Assembly (NCBI RefSeq): GCF_003014555.1
Contig: NZ_PYGE01000006.1
Location: forward strand, 1 to 64,000
DNA: 64,000 nucleotides
Direction: 5' to 3'
Source of the DNA: Haloactinopolyspora alba
Lineage (GTDB): Bacteria > Actinomycetota > Actinomycetes > Jiangellales > Jiangellaceae
Made by a program: the position numbers and the translations under genes. This document shows, piece after piece, positions 1 through 7,731 of the stretch (the stretch's first letter is position 1; every line of letters begins with the position of its first letter). The notes beneath the pieces were generated by a model that made no database searches, was not told the DNA's origin, and saw only the letters and a list, made by a program, of their open reading frames with translations.

Positions 1-1
1 A

Positions 2-28
2 GTTTCTGATCCCTGACAAGACAGAAAC
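2..28. repeat. short inverted repeat at window edge
   Basis: A 7-bp perfect stem (gtttctg at 2-8, cagaaac at 22-28) encloses a 13-base loop. It could be the terminator of a gene lying outside the window or a small intergenic repeat. Nothing in the window shows which. Confidence 0.3.
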
Positions 29-95
29 CTAGAGCGAGAGCGGCGTGCAGCTCTATCAGACGCGCTCACCCACCCACGGAAACGTCACAAGAGCC

Positions 96-160
96 GGAAT
101 TCCATGCGTCACCACCCCTGCAGGCCTCGTGACGCGTGCACGATCCTGGTGACGGGCGGC
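96..160. repeat. dispersed palindromic repeat, copy 1
   Basis: This ~65-bp stretch aligns to 46906-46970 with only about ten to twelve mismatches, sharing the core catgcgtcaccaccc and caggcct. The arms catgcgtcac and gtgacgcgtg form an imperfect hairpin. It starts some 35 bases beyond the stop codon of the leftward nitrilase-family gene; copy 2 also sits just past a stop codon (pgl). It may act as a terminator or be a REP-like intergenic element. Confidence 0.7.
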
Positions 161-194
161 ACCGGAGCGACGACGCCCGCGCCCCGGGCGAGGT

Positions 195-1097
195 TCAGCC
201 GCCGTACGGGAACGACGTATCCGCCTCGCCGGCGAGGTCGTCGGCATACCGGCGGACGAGTTCGAGGTTGCGCTCGGCCAGGTGATCGAACCCCTGGCCC
301 ACACTGGACCCGGGTGTCAGCGACCGCATCGCCGTGTCCGGGTCGAGCCGCGCGGAGATCCAGCATTCGTGCGTCGCCGCACGCGCGACGACGTCGGCGA
401 TCGGCGTGACGATCATGGAGTTGCCGAAGTAGAGCACACCCGCCGGGTCGGTGCCGGTGCAATTGGCGCCGACGACGAAGACGTGGTTGTCGTACGCCCG
501 GGCACGGTTGGTCAGCTCCCACAGATCGGCCGAGCGCAGCAGCGCCGACGGCCGCACGACGACCTCCGCGCCGCGTACCGCGGTGATACGGGACAGCTCC
601 GGGAAGTCCCCGTCGAAGCAGATGATCATGCCGATGCGGCCGAGCTCGGTGTCGACCACGCACACGTCGTCGCCCGGAGTCACCCAGCCGCCGCGGGAGC
701 GCAGCTCGGTGCAGTACGGGTGCGTCTTGCGATAGATGCCACGGACGTCGCCGTCGGGCCCGGCGAGCGCGGCCGAGTTGTACACGATCCCCGGCTCCGC
801 GCCGCGCTCGTAGCTGCCCCATACCAGGTGCACGCCCAGCCGCCGCGCCGTCTCCTGGAACGCCTCGCTCAGCGGACCCGGAACGTCGCTCACCAGCTCC
901 CACAGCGCCTCGGGCGGGCAGCCGGGGGTGAACCCGGTGGTCACCGACTCGGGCAGCACGACGAGCTCGGCGCCGGTGTCCTCGACGCACCGCTCGACCT
1001 GCTCGAGCGCGTGCTCGACGTTCAACTTGACGCTCTCGGGCGTCAGCGTCTCGGCGCGCGGCCTGACCTGGACCGCGGCCGCTGTGAACGCGCGCAT
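195..1097 (-). CDS. nitrilase-superfamily carbon-nitrogen hydrolase
   Basis: This 300-residue protein belongs to the nitrilase superfamily, which hydrolyses amide or nitrile C-N bonds with a Glu-Lys-Cys triad. The triad is visible: E50 in VVLPES, K124 in YRKTHPY and C160 in GMIICFDGDFPE. An open frame continues upstream to 1232, but the start chosen at 1097 has a perfect AGGAGG seven bases ahead (1105-1110) and the usual short lead into the first beta strand (FTAAAVQVRP). It is monocistronic and divergent from the small metallothionein-like gene. Substrate cannot be read from sequence. Its place beside a purine-type catabolic cluster makes a ureido or amide intermediate plausible, but this is inference from context only. 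Confidence 0.9.
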   Translation of the reverse strand: MRAFTAAAVQVRPRAETLTPESVKLNVEHALEQVERCVEDTGAELVVLPESVTTGFTPGCPPEALWELVSDVPGPLSEAFQETARRLGVHLVWGSYERGAEPGIVYNSAALAGPDGDVRGIYRKTHPYCTELRSRGGWVTPGDDVCVVDTELGRIGMIICFDGDFPELSRITAVRGAEVVVRPSALLRSADLWELTNRARAYDNHVFVVGANCTGTDPAGVLYFGNSMIVTPIADVVARAATHECWISARLDPDTAMRSLTPGSSVGQGFDHLAERNLELVRRYADDLAGEADTSFPYGG

Positions 1098-1252
1098 TCG
1101 CCGTCCTCCTCTGCGCACCCGTACGGGCGGTGTAGGGACCCATCGTAGGCGCGGCGAGCACCGACTGCCGCACATCGCTTGCGTGCGGCCGGACGTCGGA
1201 GAACCATCGAAGACATCCGACCATGGATCCACTACCAGCGGAGATGATCACG

Positions 1253-1507
1253 ATGGCGGTCTGCGAGGTCTGCGGGAACGACTACGCCCTGGCCTTCGAG
1301 ATCCACGCCCAGGGCACGGTCCACGTCTTCGACAGCTTCGAATGTGCCATCCACCGGATGGCGCCGGTCTGCGAGCACTGCGGCTGCAAGGTCGTCGGGC
1401 ACGGCGTCGAGTCCGACGGGCACTTCTACTGCTGCGCGCACTGTGCGATGTCGCAGGGCGTCCAAGGGCTCGTCGACCATCTCGACGGACCCGGACGGGC
1501 GAGCTGA
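1253..1507 (+). CDS. small cysteine-rich, prokaryotic metallothionein-like protein
   Basis: This 84-residue protein has seven cysteines and several histidines arranged as CEVCG, FECAIH, CEHCGC and YCCAHC. The pattern is typical of the small actinobacterial proteins assigned to the prokaryotic metallothionein family, so metal (zinc) binding is likely. The frame is open from an ATG at 1223, but the ATG at 1253 has GGAG nine bases upstream (1240-1243) and begins directly at the conserved MAVCEVCG, so it is preferred. It runs convergently toward coxG with an 18-base gap. Whether it sequesters metal or is a structural zinc protein is unknown. Confidence 0.75.
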   Translation: MAVCEVCGNDYALAFEIHAQGTVHVFDSFECAIHRMAPVCEHCGCKVVGHGVESDGHFYCCAHCAMSQGVQGLVDHLDGPGRAS

Positions 1508-1525
1508 GCCCTGACGGGGCCGAGG

Positions 1526-2179
1526 TCAGCGCGATCGCCGGCCGGCCACCCATCCTCCGACCAGCACGCCGGCCAGCGCGATGGCCGCACCGGCGAGAGC
1601 GCCGCCGATGACGTCGCGGTTCACGGCACCGGCGGCCGAGCGCACCGGGACCGGCGCCTCGTGCACCGTCGGCGCACCCGGGGGCGCCTCGACCCCGGCG
1701 GCCGGCGCCCCGGGCACCCCCGCAGCGGCCGCCGGCTCGCGGCCGGTGAGCACGTCGTCGACCGCGGCGAAGAACTCGCCCGCGGTCTTCTTCGCCACCC
1801 CGGTGAGCATCCGCTGCCCCACCCCGCCGATCATGCCGCCCACGATGGCGTCGGCGTCGTAGGTCAGCTGCGTCGCCCCGTCACCGTCCGAACTGAGCGT
1901 GACCGCGACGTCCGCGCTCACGGTGCCGGGCGCTCCCGCCCCGGAGGCCGCGAGCACGAACGAATCCGGTTCCTGCTGGTCACGTAGCTGGACCTCACCC
2001 GCGTAGGTCCCCTTGACCGACCCCACGCCGGCGGTGACCGTCATCGTGTACGTGTCCCCGCCGCGCTCTTCCAGCCGCTCGCAGCCGGGAATGGTGCGGA
2101 CCAGGACGGCCGGATCGGTCAGCGCCTGCCAGACCCGCTCTCGCGGGGCGTGCAGCACGGCGGTTCCGGAGACCTTCAT
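1526..2179 (-). CDS. coxG: CoxG-like SRPBCC protein with C-terminal membrane anchor
   Basis: The first ~150 of 217 residues form a CoxG/SRPBCC fold (MKVSGTAVLHAPRERVWQ, then LTDPAVLVRTIPGCE). A Pro/Ala-rich linker follows, and then a C-terminal hydrophobic helix (GGALAGAAIALAGVLVGG) ending in basic residues, which suggests tethering to the inner membrane. In carbon monoxide dehydrogenase clusters CoxG anchors the molybdenum hydroxylase to the membrane. The start codon overlaps the stop of the upstream large-subunit gene (ATGA, 2176-2179), so it is translated as the last gene of that operon. CoxG homologues also accompany hydroxylases that are not CO dehydrogenases. Confidence 0.85.
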   Translation of the reverse strand: MKVSGTAVLHAPRERVWQALTDPAVLVRTIPGCERLEERGGDTYTMTVTAGVGSVKGTYAGEVQLRDQQEPDSFVLAASGAGAPGTVSADVAVTLSSDGDGATQLTYDADAIVGGMIGGVGQRMLTGVAKKTAGEFFAAVDDVLTGREPAAAAGVPGAPAAGVEAPPGAPTVHEAPVPVRSAAGAVNRDVIGGALAGAAIALAGVLVGGWVAGRRSR

Positions 2180-4569
2180 CGGCGGGGGCCCTCCTCGTTC
2201 GTCGACCGTTCGCGCAGGTGGTGCAGTTCGGACGGGGACATCGGCATCCGGGTCACGCGGATGCCCTCGGCGTCCTCGATGGCCGCGGCCAGGACCGCGG
2301 AGACCGGGATGACGCCGGCCTCGCCGGCGCCCTTGACGCCCAGCGGGTTCAGCGGCGACGGCGTCTGCAGATGGTCGATCTCGATGGCCGGAACCTCCGT
2401 CGCGTAGGGCATCAGGAAGTCCATGAACGACGCGTTCACCAGCTGTCCCGCGTCGTCGTAAACCATCCGCTCGTACAGTGCGCCGCCGACGCCCTGGGCC
2501 ACGCCGCCGTGGATCTGCCCCTCGACCAGCCGGGGATTGAGCAGGGTCCCGCAGTCGTGGACGACGCAGTAGCGCAGGATCGAGATCTCGGCGGTCTCGG
2601 GGTCGGTCTCGACGATCGCCGCGTGCATGCCGTTGGCGAACGTCGACCGCGGCGGCGAGTAGTAGTCGGTGCCCTGAAGGCCCGGCTCGTCGTCGTCGGC
2701 CACCGGCGGCTGGTCCGGGTCGCCCGGTGAGGCGAACTGGGTCGCCCGTTCGGTCTCGGCGTCGAAGGCGTAGCGCAACGGGTTCGACAGGACGGCGACG
2801 GTCGTCAGCGGGATCGTCGCGCCCGGGGTTCCCTTGACCCGGACCTCGCCGTCGACGATCTCGAGGTCGCGCGGGTCCGCCTCCAGCGCCTCGCCGGCCA
2901 CGCGCAACGCCTTCTCGCGCACGCGCCGCGCGGCCAGCGCCACCGCGTTGCCGCTCATCACGGCCGCCCGGGAGGCGAACGTCCCGACGGCGTAGCCGAA
3001 CCGCCGGGTGTCCCCGGTCGTGACGGCGACCCGGTCGACGCCGACGCCGAGCTCGTCCGCCACGACCTGGGCGAACACCGTCTGGTGCCCCTGGCCCTGG
3101 GTGGTGAGCCCGGTCGCGACGACGACCGTGCCGTCGGTCTCGACCTTGACGAAGCCGCCCTCGTACGGGCCGACTCCGGTGCCCTCGACATAGCAGCCGA
3201 TCCCGATACCGACCCGGCGGCCCTGCGCACGGGCCTGGTCGCGGTAGGTCTCGAACTCGTCCCAGCCGACGAGCTTGCGCAGCTTGGCCAGGGTCGCCGG
3301 GAAGTCCCCGGAGTCGTAGATCAGCGGGCGCCCGTCCTGGAACGTCAGGCCGTGGTCGTAGGGCATCTCGTCGGGCTGGATGAAGTTGCGTTCACGCACG
3401 ACGGTGCGGTCGAGGCCGAGCTCCGCGGCGATCGCGTCCATGGTCCGTTCCATGGCGAAGCAACCCTGCGGGCGCCCGGCACCGCGGTACGGCGTGACCG
3501 TGACGGTGTTCGTGTAGAGGCTGGAGAACTCCACCCGGTAGGCCCCGGGCTTGTACGGCCCCAGCAGCTGCGTCGAGGTGACGATCGGCACGATGATGCC
3601 GTAAGGGGTGTAGGCGCCGTTGTCGTGCCAGAACGTGACGTCGAGGCCGAGCACCCTGCCGTCGTCGTCGAACCCGGCCCGCACGTGCTGCAGCTGGCCA
3701 CGCTCGTGGGCGGCGGAGACGAAGTGCTCGCGGCGGTCCTCGGTCCACTTCACCTCGCGGCCGAGCCGGATGGCCGCCCACGGCACCAGGACCTCCTCCG
3801 GCCACGGGTGCACGATCTTCACACCGAAACCGCCGCCGACATCCGGGGCGATCACCTCCACCCGGTCCGGCGGCAGCTCGAGCTTCGCGGCGACCGCCGC
3901 GCGCACGGACGTCGACGCCTGGGTGGACGTGTACACGCGCAGGCTGCGGTCGTCGGCGTCCCAGCGTGCGTGCACGCCCTTGCCCTCCAGTGGCGTGGAC
4001 GCGCTGCGCTCGATCTCGAGGTCGAGCTCGACCACGTGCGGGGCCGCGTCCACGGCGGCACGCGCGTCACCGACCTCCTGCACCAGGTGCGCGGAGACGT
4101 TGCCCGGCACGTCGTCGTGCACCAGCGCCGCGGCGTCGCGGGAGGACTCGATCCCGACCACCGGCGGCAGGAAGTCGTACTCGACCCGAATCCGCTCACA
4201 CACGTCCTCGGCGACGTCCCGGCCGGTCGCCACCACCATGACCACGGCCTCGCCGACGTGGTTCACCTCGTCCCTGGCCAGGGCGTACGGCGTTCGCGGT
4301 TCGGTCAGTGCGGCGTGCGGGATCAGCACCGGCAGCGGCTCGCCCACCCGGCCCGGCAGGTCCTCGTGCGTGTAGATCGCCACCAGTCCGTCGACGTCCA
4401 GCGCATCCGTCACGTCGACGTCCACGATCCGCGCGTGCGCGTGCGGGCTGCGCACGAACGCCGCGGCCAGCGCATCGTGCCCGATGTCGTCCAGGTAGCG
4501 GCCCTGCCCGGTGAGCAGCCGCGGGTCCTCCCGGCGCGCGATCGGCTCGCCGACCGTCCGTGTCGTCAC
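2176..4569 (-). CDS. molybdenum hydroxylase large subunit (xanthine dehydrogenase/CoxL family)
   Basis: This 797-residue protein is the molybdopterin-binding subunit of a xanthine-oxidase-family hydroxylase. Visible landmarks are the N-terminal RREDPRLLTGQGRY, the GGGFG loop (DVGGGFGVK, about residue 245), PYRGAGR at 360-366 and the catalytic glutamate E750 in GVKGAGEAG. The PYRGAGR loop resembles form II CoxL and other hydroxylases, not the AYRCSFR loop that holds the Cu-binding cysteine of true form I CO dehydrogenase, so CO oxidation is not supported. It starts with GTG overlapping the stop of the 2Fe-2S subunit (GTGA). A nearby purine-type permease and PucR regulator suggest a purine or other N-heterocycle as substrate. 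Confidence 0.9.
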   Translation of the reverse strand: MTTRTVGEPIARREDPRLLTGQGRYLDDIGHDALAAAFVRSPHAHARIVDVDVTDALDVDGLVAIYTHEDLPGRVGEPLPVLIPHAALTEPRTPYALARDEVNHVGEAVVMVVATGRDVAEDVCERIRVEYDFLPPVVGIESSRDAAALVHDDVPGNVSAHLVQEVGDARAAVDAAPHVVELDLEIERSASTPLEGKGVHARWDADDRSLRVYTSTQASTSVRAAVAAKLELPPDRVEVIAPDVGGGFGVKIVHPWPEEVLVPWAAIRLGREVKWTEDRREHFVSAAHERGQLQHVRAGFDDDGRVLGLDVTFWHDNGAYTPYGIIVPIVTSTQLLGPYKPGAYRVEFSSLYTNTVTVTPYRGAGRPQGCFAMERTMDAIAAELGLDRTVVRERNFIQPDEMPYDHGLTFQDGRPLIYDSGDFPATLAKLRKLVGWDEFETYRDQARAQGRRVGIGIGCYVEGTGVGPYEGGFVKVETDGTVVVATGLTTQGQGHQTVFAQVVADELGVGVDRVAVTTGDTRRFGYAVGTFASRAAVMSGNAVALAARRVREKALRVAGEALEADPRDLEIVDGEVRVKGTPGATIPLTTVAVLSNPLRYAFDAETERATQFASPGDPDQPPVADDDEPGLQGTDYYSPPRSTFANGMHAAIVETDPETAEISILRYCVVHDCGTLLNPRLVEGQIHGGVAQGVGGALYERMVYDDAGQLVNASFMDFLMPYATEVPAIEIDHLQTPSPLNPLGVKGAGEAGVIPVSAVLAAAIEDAEGIRVTRMPMSPSELHHLRERSTNEEGPRR

Positions 4570-5102
4570 TGCGGCGTCTCCCCTCGCCCGTCTCCCTGGT
4601 CACTGCGGATCTCCGCGGCGCGCAGCACCGAGTCGACGATGCTCTGGTAGCCGGTGCACCGGCACAGGTTCCCGGAGATCGCCTCCCGCGCTTCGGTCGC
4701 CGACGGGCGCGGATGCTCGTCGAGGTAGGCGGTGATCGTGGTGACGAACCCGGGGGTGCAGAACCCGCACTGCAATCCGTGACAGTCCCGGAACGCCCGC
4801 TGCACCGGGCCCAGCTCGCCGTCGGGGCGGGTGCACCCCTCGACCGTCGTGATCTCGGCGCCGTCGTGCATGACCGCGAACTGCAGGCACGAGCGGATCG
4901 GGCGCCCGTCCACCAGCACGGTGCACGCACCGCACACGCCGTGCTCGCAGCCGACGTGCGTCCCGGTGAGAGCCAGGTCGTGGCGCAGGAAGTCGGACAG
5001 CAACCGGCGCGCCGGAACCGTGGCCGTGCGTGGGACGCCGTTCACCGTCACCCGGACGTCGTGCCGAGTCTCGGTGCGGCCGGGATGCTCCTCGATGCTC
5101 AT
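4566..5102 (-). CDS. molybdenum hydroxylase 2Fe-2S subunit
   Basis: This 178-residue protein carries the two [2Fe-2S] clusters of a xanthine-dehydrogenase/CoxS-type enzyme. The plant-ferredoxin cluster cysteines are C52, C57, C60 and C72 (GCEHGVCGAC, then SC), and the second cluster uses C112, C115, C147 and C149 (QCGFCTPG, NLCRCTGY). It passes electrons from the molybdopterin site to the FAD subunit. The open frame continues upstream to 5528, but the ATG at 5102 forms an ATGA overlap with the stop of the FAD-subunit gene, fits family length and is chosen. It is the middle gene of the FAD - 2Fe-2S - Mo subunit operon. Confidence 0.92.
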   Translation of the reverse strand: MSIEEHPGRTETRHDVRVTVNGVPRTATVPARRLLSDFLRHDLALTGTHVGCEHGVCGACTVLVDGRPIRSCLQFAVMHDGAEITTVEGCTRPDGELGPVQRAFRDCHGLQCGFCTPGFVTTITAYLDEHPRPSATEAREAISGNLCRCTGYQSIVDSVLRAAEIRSDQGDGRGETPQ

Positions 5103-6016
5103 GTACTCGCTCCCGTCGTGTCGCCGGCTCGGGCCACGGCCCGCTCGGCTGCGGCACGGGCGGCGCGGGCGGTGAGCACGCCCGCGAGATGGCCGCGGTA
5201 GGCCGCGGTGGCATGGATGTCGTCGTCGGGCTCCAGCCGCGCCGTCGCCAGGCGCCCGGCCGCCGCCCACTCGTCCGGCCGCGCCCCACCTGCGGCGATC
5301 CCGGCCACCGGCTCGGTCAGATCCAGCACCTCCGGCACCGGGCCCATGGACACGTACGCCGCCCGCGCCGAGCGCACCCGCAGCTCGTCGTCGACCGTGA
5401 CCAGCACGCCGACGCCGCACACGGCGTAGTCGCCGGCGCGGCGCGACACCTCCGTCCAGGCGGTGCCGGTGTGCCCCTGCGGCACCGGGAACGCCGCCTC
5501 GGTGGCGAGCTCGTCGGGACGCAGGCACGTCTGCATCGGCCCGGTGACCAGCTCGCTCGCGTTCACGACCCGGCTGCCCGTCGTCGAGCGCAGCGTCACC
5601 GAGCCGCCCAGCAGCGCGAGCACCGCGTTCAGCTCCGCCGCCGGGTCGGCGTGCACCAGGCTGCCCACGGTCGTGCCGCGGTTGCGGATCGTGGGATGGG
5701 CGACGTGCTCGAGTGCCTGCCGCAGCAGCGGAAGCACGGCCGCCACCTCGGCGTCGTGCTCCACGTCGGTGTGCCGCGCCGCGGCGCCCACCCGCACGCT
5801 CGCGCCGGCACCGTCGTCGACCACCCGCACCTCGTCGAGCCCGTCCACCCGGTTGACGTCCACCAGGTGCGCGGGGGCGGCCAGGCGCATGTTCAGCATC
5901 GGCACCAGGCTCTGTCCGCCGGCCAGCACCTTGCCGTCGTCGCCGACGCCGGCAAGCGTCGCGACGGCTTCGTCCACCGTGCCGGGCCGGTGGTACGCGA
6001 ACGCCGAAGGCTTCAC
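5099..6016 (-). CDS. molybdenum hydroxylase FAD-binding subunit
   Basis: This 305-residue protein is the FAD-binding (CoxM-like) subunit. The FAD-binding segments are AGGQSLVPMLNMRL near residue 33 and TTVGSLVHADPAAELNAV near residue 110, as expected of the FAD_binding_5 domain followed by the CO-dehydrogenase flavoprotein C-terminal domain. A longer frame opens at 6148, but the GTG at 6016 has AGGAGG eight bases upstream (6025-6030) and begins at the conserved KPSAFAYHRPGT. It follows the permease gene by 58 bases on the same strand, so permease and enzyme probably share a transcript. Confidence 0.92.
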   Translation of the reverse strand: MKPSAFAYHRPGTVDEAVATLAGVGDDGKVLAGGQSLVPMLNMRLAAPAHLVDVNRVDGLDEVRVVDDGAGASVRVGAAARHTDVEHDAEVAAVLPLLRQALEHVAHPTIRNRGTTVGSLVHADPAAELNAVLALLGGSVTLRSTTGSRVVNASELVTGPMQTCLRPDELATEAAFPVPQGHTGTAWTEVSRRAGDYAVCGVGVLVTVDDELRVRSARAAYVSMGPVPEVLDLTEPVAGIAAGGARPDEWAAAGRLATARLEPDDDIHATAAYRGHLAGVLTARAARAAAERAVARAGDTTGAST

Positions 6017-6074
6017 GCCCTCATCCTCCTCCTCGACGGCGCCGTGCTGCCCGGGTTCCGGCTCGGGCCGATGC

Positions 6075-7508
6075 TCATGGCGTTCCGGCCTCACCGGCGC
6101 GTTCGGGGACCGGTCCCGACGACGGTGCCCGTGGGCCGCCGCTGCCACCCTTCAGGTACGGCGGCGCGACCAGCCGCGACAGGTGATAGGCGGCGATCGT
6201 CACCAGCGTCCCGAGAGCGATCCCGGAGAGCACGAAGTCGTCGGTGATCTCGAGGGAGGTGTCGCCGATCGCGATGATGATCCCCGCGGACACCGGGACG
6301 AGGTTGATCGGGTTGGCGAAGTCGACACCGTTCTCGATCCAGATCTTCGCGCCCAGCATGCCGATCATGCCGTACAGCACGACGGTGATGCCGCCCAGAA
6401 CGCCGCCCGGCACCGCCGAGACCAGCGCGCCGAACTTCGGTGAGAAACCGAACCCGATCGCCACCAGCGCCGCGACGTAGTACGCGGCCGTCGAGTAGAC
6501 CCTGGTGGCGGCCATGACGCCGATGTTCTCGGCGTACGTCGTCGTCGGCGACCCGCCGACGGACGAGGCGAGGACGGTGCCGACGCCGTCGGCGCCGATG
6601 GCCCGGCCCATCTCGGGGTTGAGATCGCGATCGGTCATCTCCGCCACCGCCTTGACGTGTCCGGCGTTCTCGGCGATCAGCGCGATGACGGCGGGCAGCA
6701 CCAGCAGGATGAACGCGGCGTTGAAGCTCGGCAGGTGCCAGCCCGCGACCTCCGCGCCGTCCGGGCCGGTCATCGTCTCGGCGGGGAACCCGATCCAGTC
6801 CGCGTCGCCCACGGCGTCGAAGTTCACCCGCCAGTGCGTCGTCACCTCGCCGGCGTTCGCGTCGTAGGCGGTGATCTGCCCGAACACCCGGTCGAACACC
6901 CAGGACAGCGCGTAACCGAAGACCAGGCCGAGGAAGACGGCGATGCGGCCGAAGAACCCGCGCAGCCCGACCGCCATCATGATCACCGCGGTCATCACGA
7001 TCAGCGCGATCCACTGGTCCTGCGGCCAGTAGACGTCGGCGACCACCGGCGCCAGGTTGAACCCGATGAGCATGACCACGGCACCGGTCACCACCGGAGG
7101 CAGCACCGTGTGCAGCACACCCGGTCCGAGGACGTGGATCAGCACGCCCGCGGCCACCAGCACGACACCGGCGACGAGGATCGCGCCGGTCACCTCCGGC
7201 GAGTCGCCGCCCTGGGCGCGGATCGCGGCCACGCCGCCGACGAACGACGCGCTGGTGCCCAGGTAGCTGGGGACCTTCCCCTTGACGATGAGCAGGAAGC
7301 AGATGGTCGCGACCCCGCTCATCATGATCGCGAGCTGCGCGTTGAGCCCCATCACCAGCGGGAACACGAACGTCGCGCCGAACATCGCGACGACGTGCTG
7401 GGCGCCGAGCCCGACGGTCCTCCCCCACGACAGTCGCTCGTCGGGCCGGACGACCTCGCCCGGCGGAGGGGTCTTGCCGCCATGGACCACTTTCCAGCCG
7501 AATGCCAC
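6075..7508 (-). CDS. NCS2-family xanthine/uracil permease
   Basis: This 477-residue polytopic membrane protein belongs to the nucleobase-cation symporter-2 family. It has about twelve to fourteen hydrophobic segments and a family signature (AENAGHVKAVAEMTDRDLN, with the nearby GGSPTTTYAENIGVMA). It imports xanthine, uracil or a related nucleobase by proton symport. The GTG at 7508 is chosen over longer frames because AGGAGG lies six bases ahead (7515-7520) and the protein then begins with a short hydrophilic tail before LGAQHVVAMFGATF. A long extramembrane insertion (about residues 205-260) separates two membrane segments. As first gene of the hydroxylase operon it hints that the enzyme acts on a nucleobase. 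Confidence 0.9.
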   Translation of the reverse strand: MAFGWKVVHGGKTPPPGEVVRPDERLSWGRTVGLGAQHVVAMFGATFVFPLVMGLNAQLAIMMSGVATICFLLIVKGKVPSYLGTSASFVGGVAAIRAQGGDSPEVTGAILVAGVVLVAAGVLIHVLGPGVLHTVLPPVVTGAVVMLIGFNLAPVVADVYWPQDQWIALIVMTAVIMMAVGLRGFFGRIAVFLGLVFGYALSWVFDRVFGQITAYDANAGEVTTHWRVNFDAVGDADWIGFPAETMTGPDGAEVAGWHLPSFNAAFILLVLPAVIALIAENAGHVKAVAEMTDRDLNPEMGRAIGADGVGTVLASSVGGSPTTTYAENIGVMAATRVYSTAAYYVAALVAIGFGFSPKFGALVSAVPGGVLGGITVVLYGMIGMLGAKIWIENGVDFANPINLVPVSAGIIIAIGDTSLEITDDFVLSGIALGTLVTIAAYHLSRLVAPPYLKGGSGGPRAPSSGPVPERAGEAGTP

Positions 7509-7731
7509 GTGACGCCTCCTCGTCCGGGCGGCAACTGCCGGTGCCGGCAACATGCCGCGGCCTGATCCGGATCCGTTCAGGCGACGTATGCCACCCTGTT
7601 GGACACGATGGAGGCAACCTAGGCACCGAGGGCGTGTCCGGCATGGGCATGATCTACCGATCCCACCGCAACGCCATCGGCAACCTCTGCGCCCGGCCTC
7701 CGACGGGGCGGTGACCCGGTGTGCCGCCGGC

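Noticed and set aside
2176-6016. Carbon monoxide dehydrogenase assignment
   Set aside because: The large subunit lacks the AYRCSFR active-site loop; only the gene order resembles a cox cluster.
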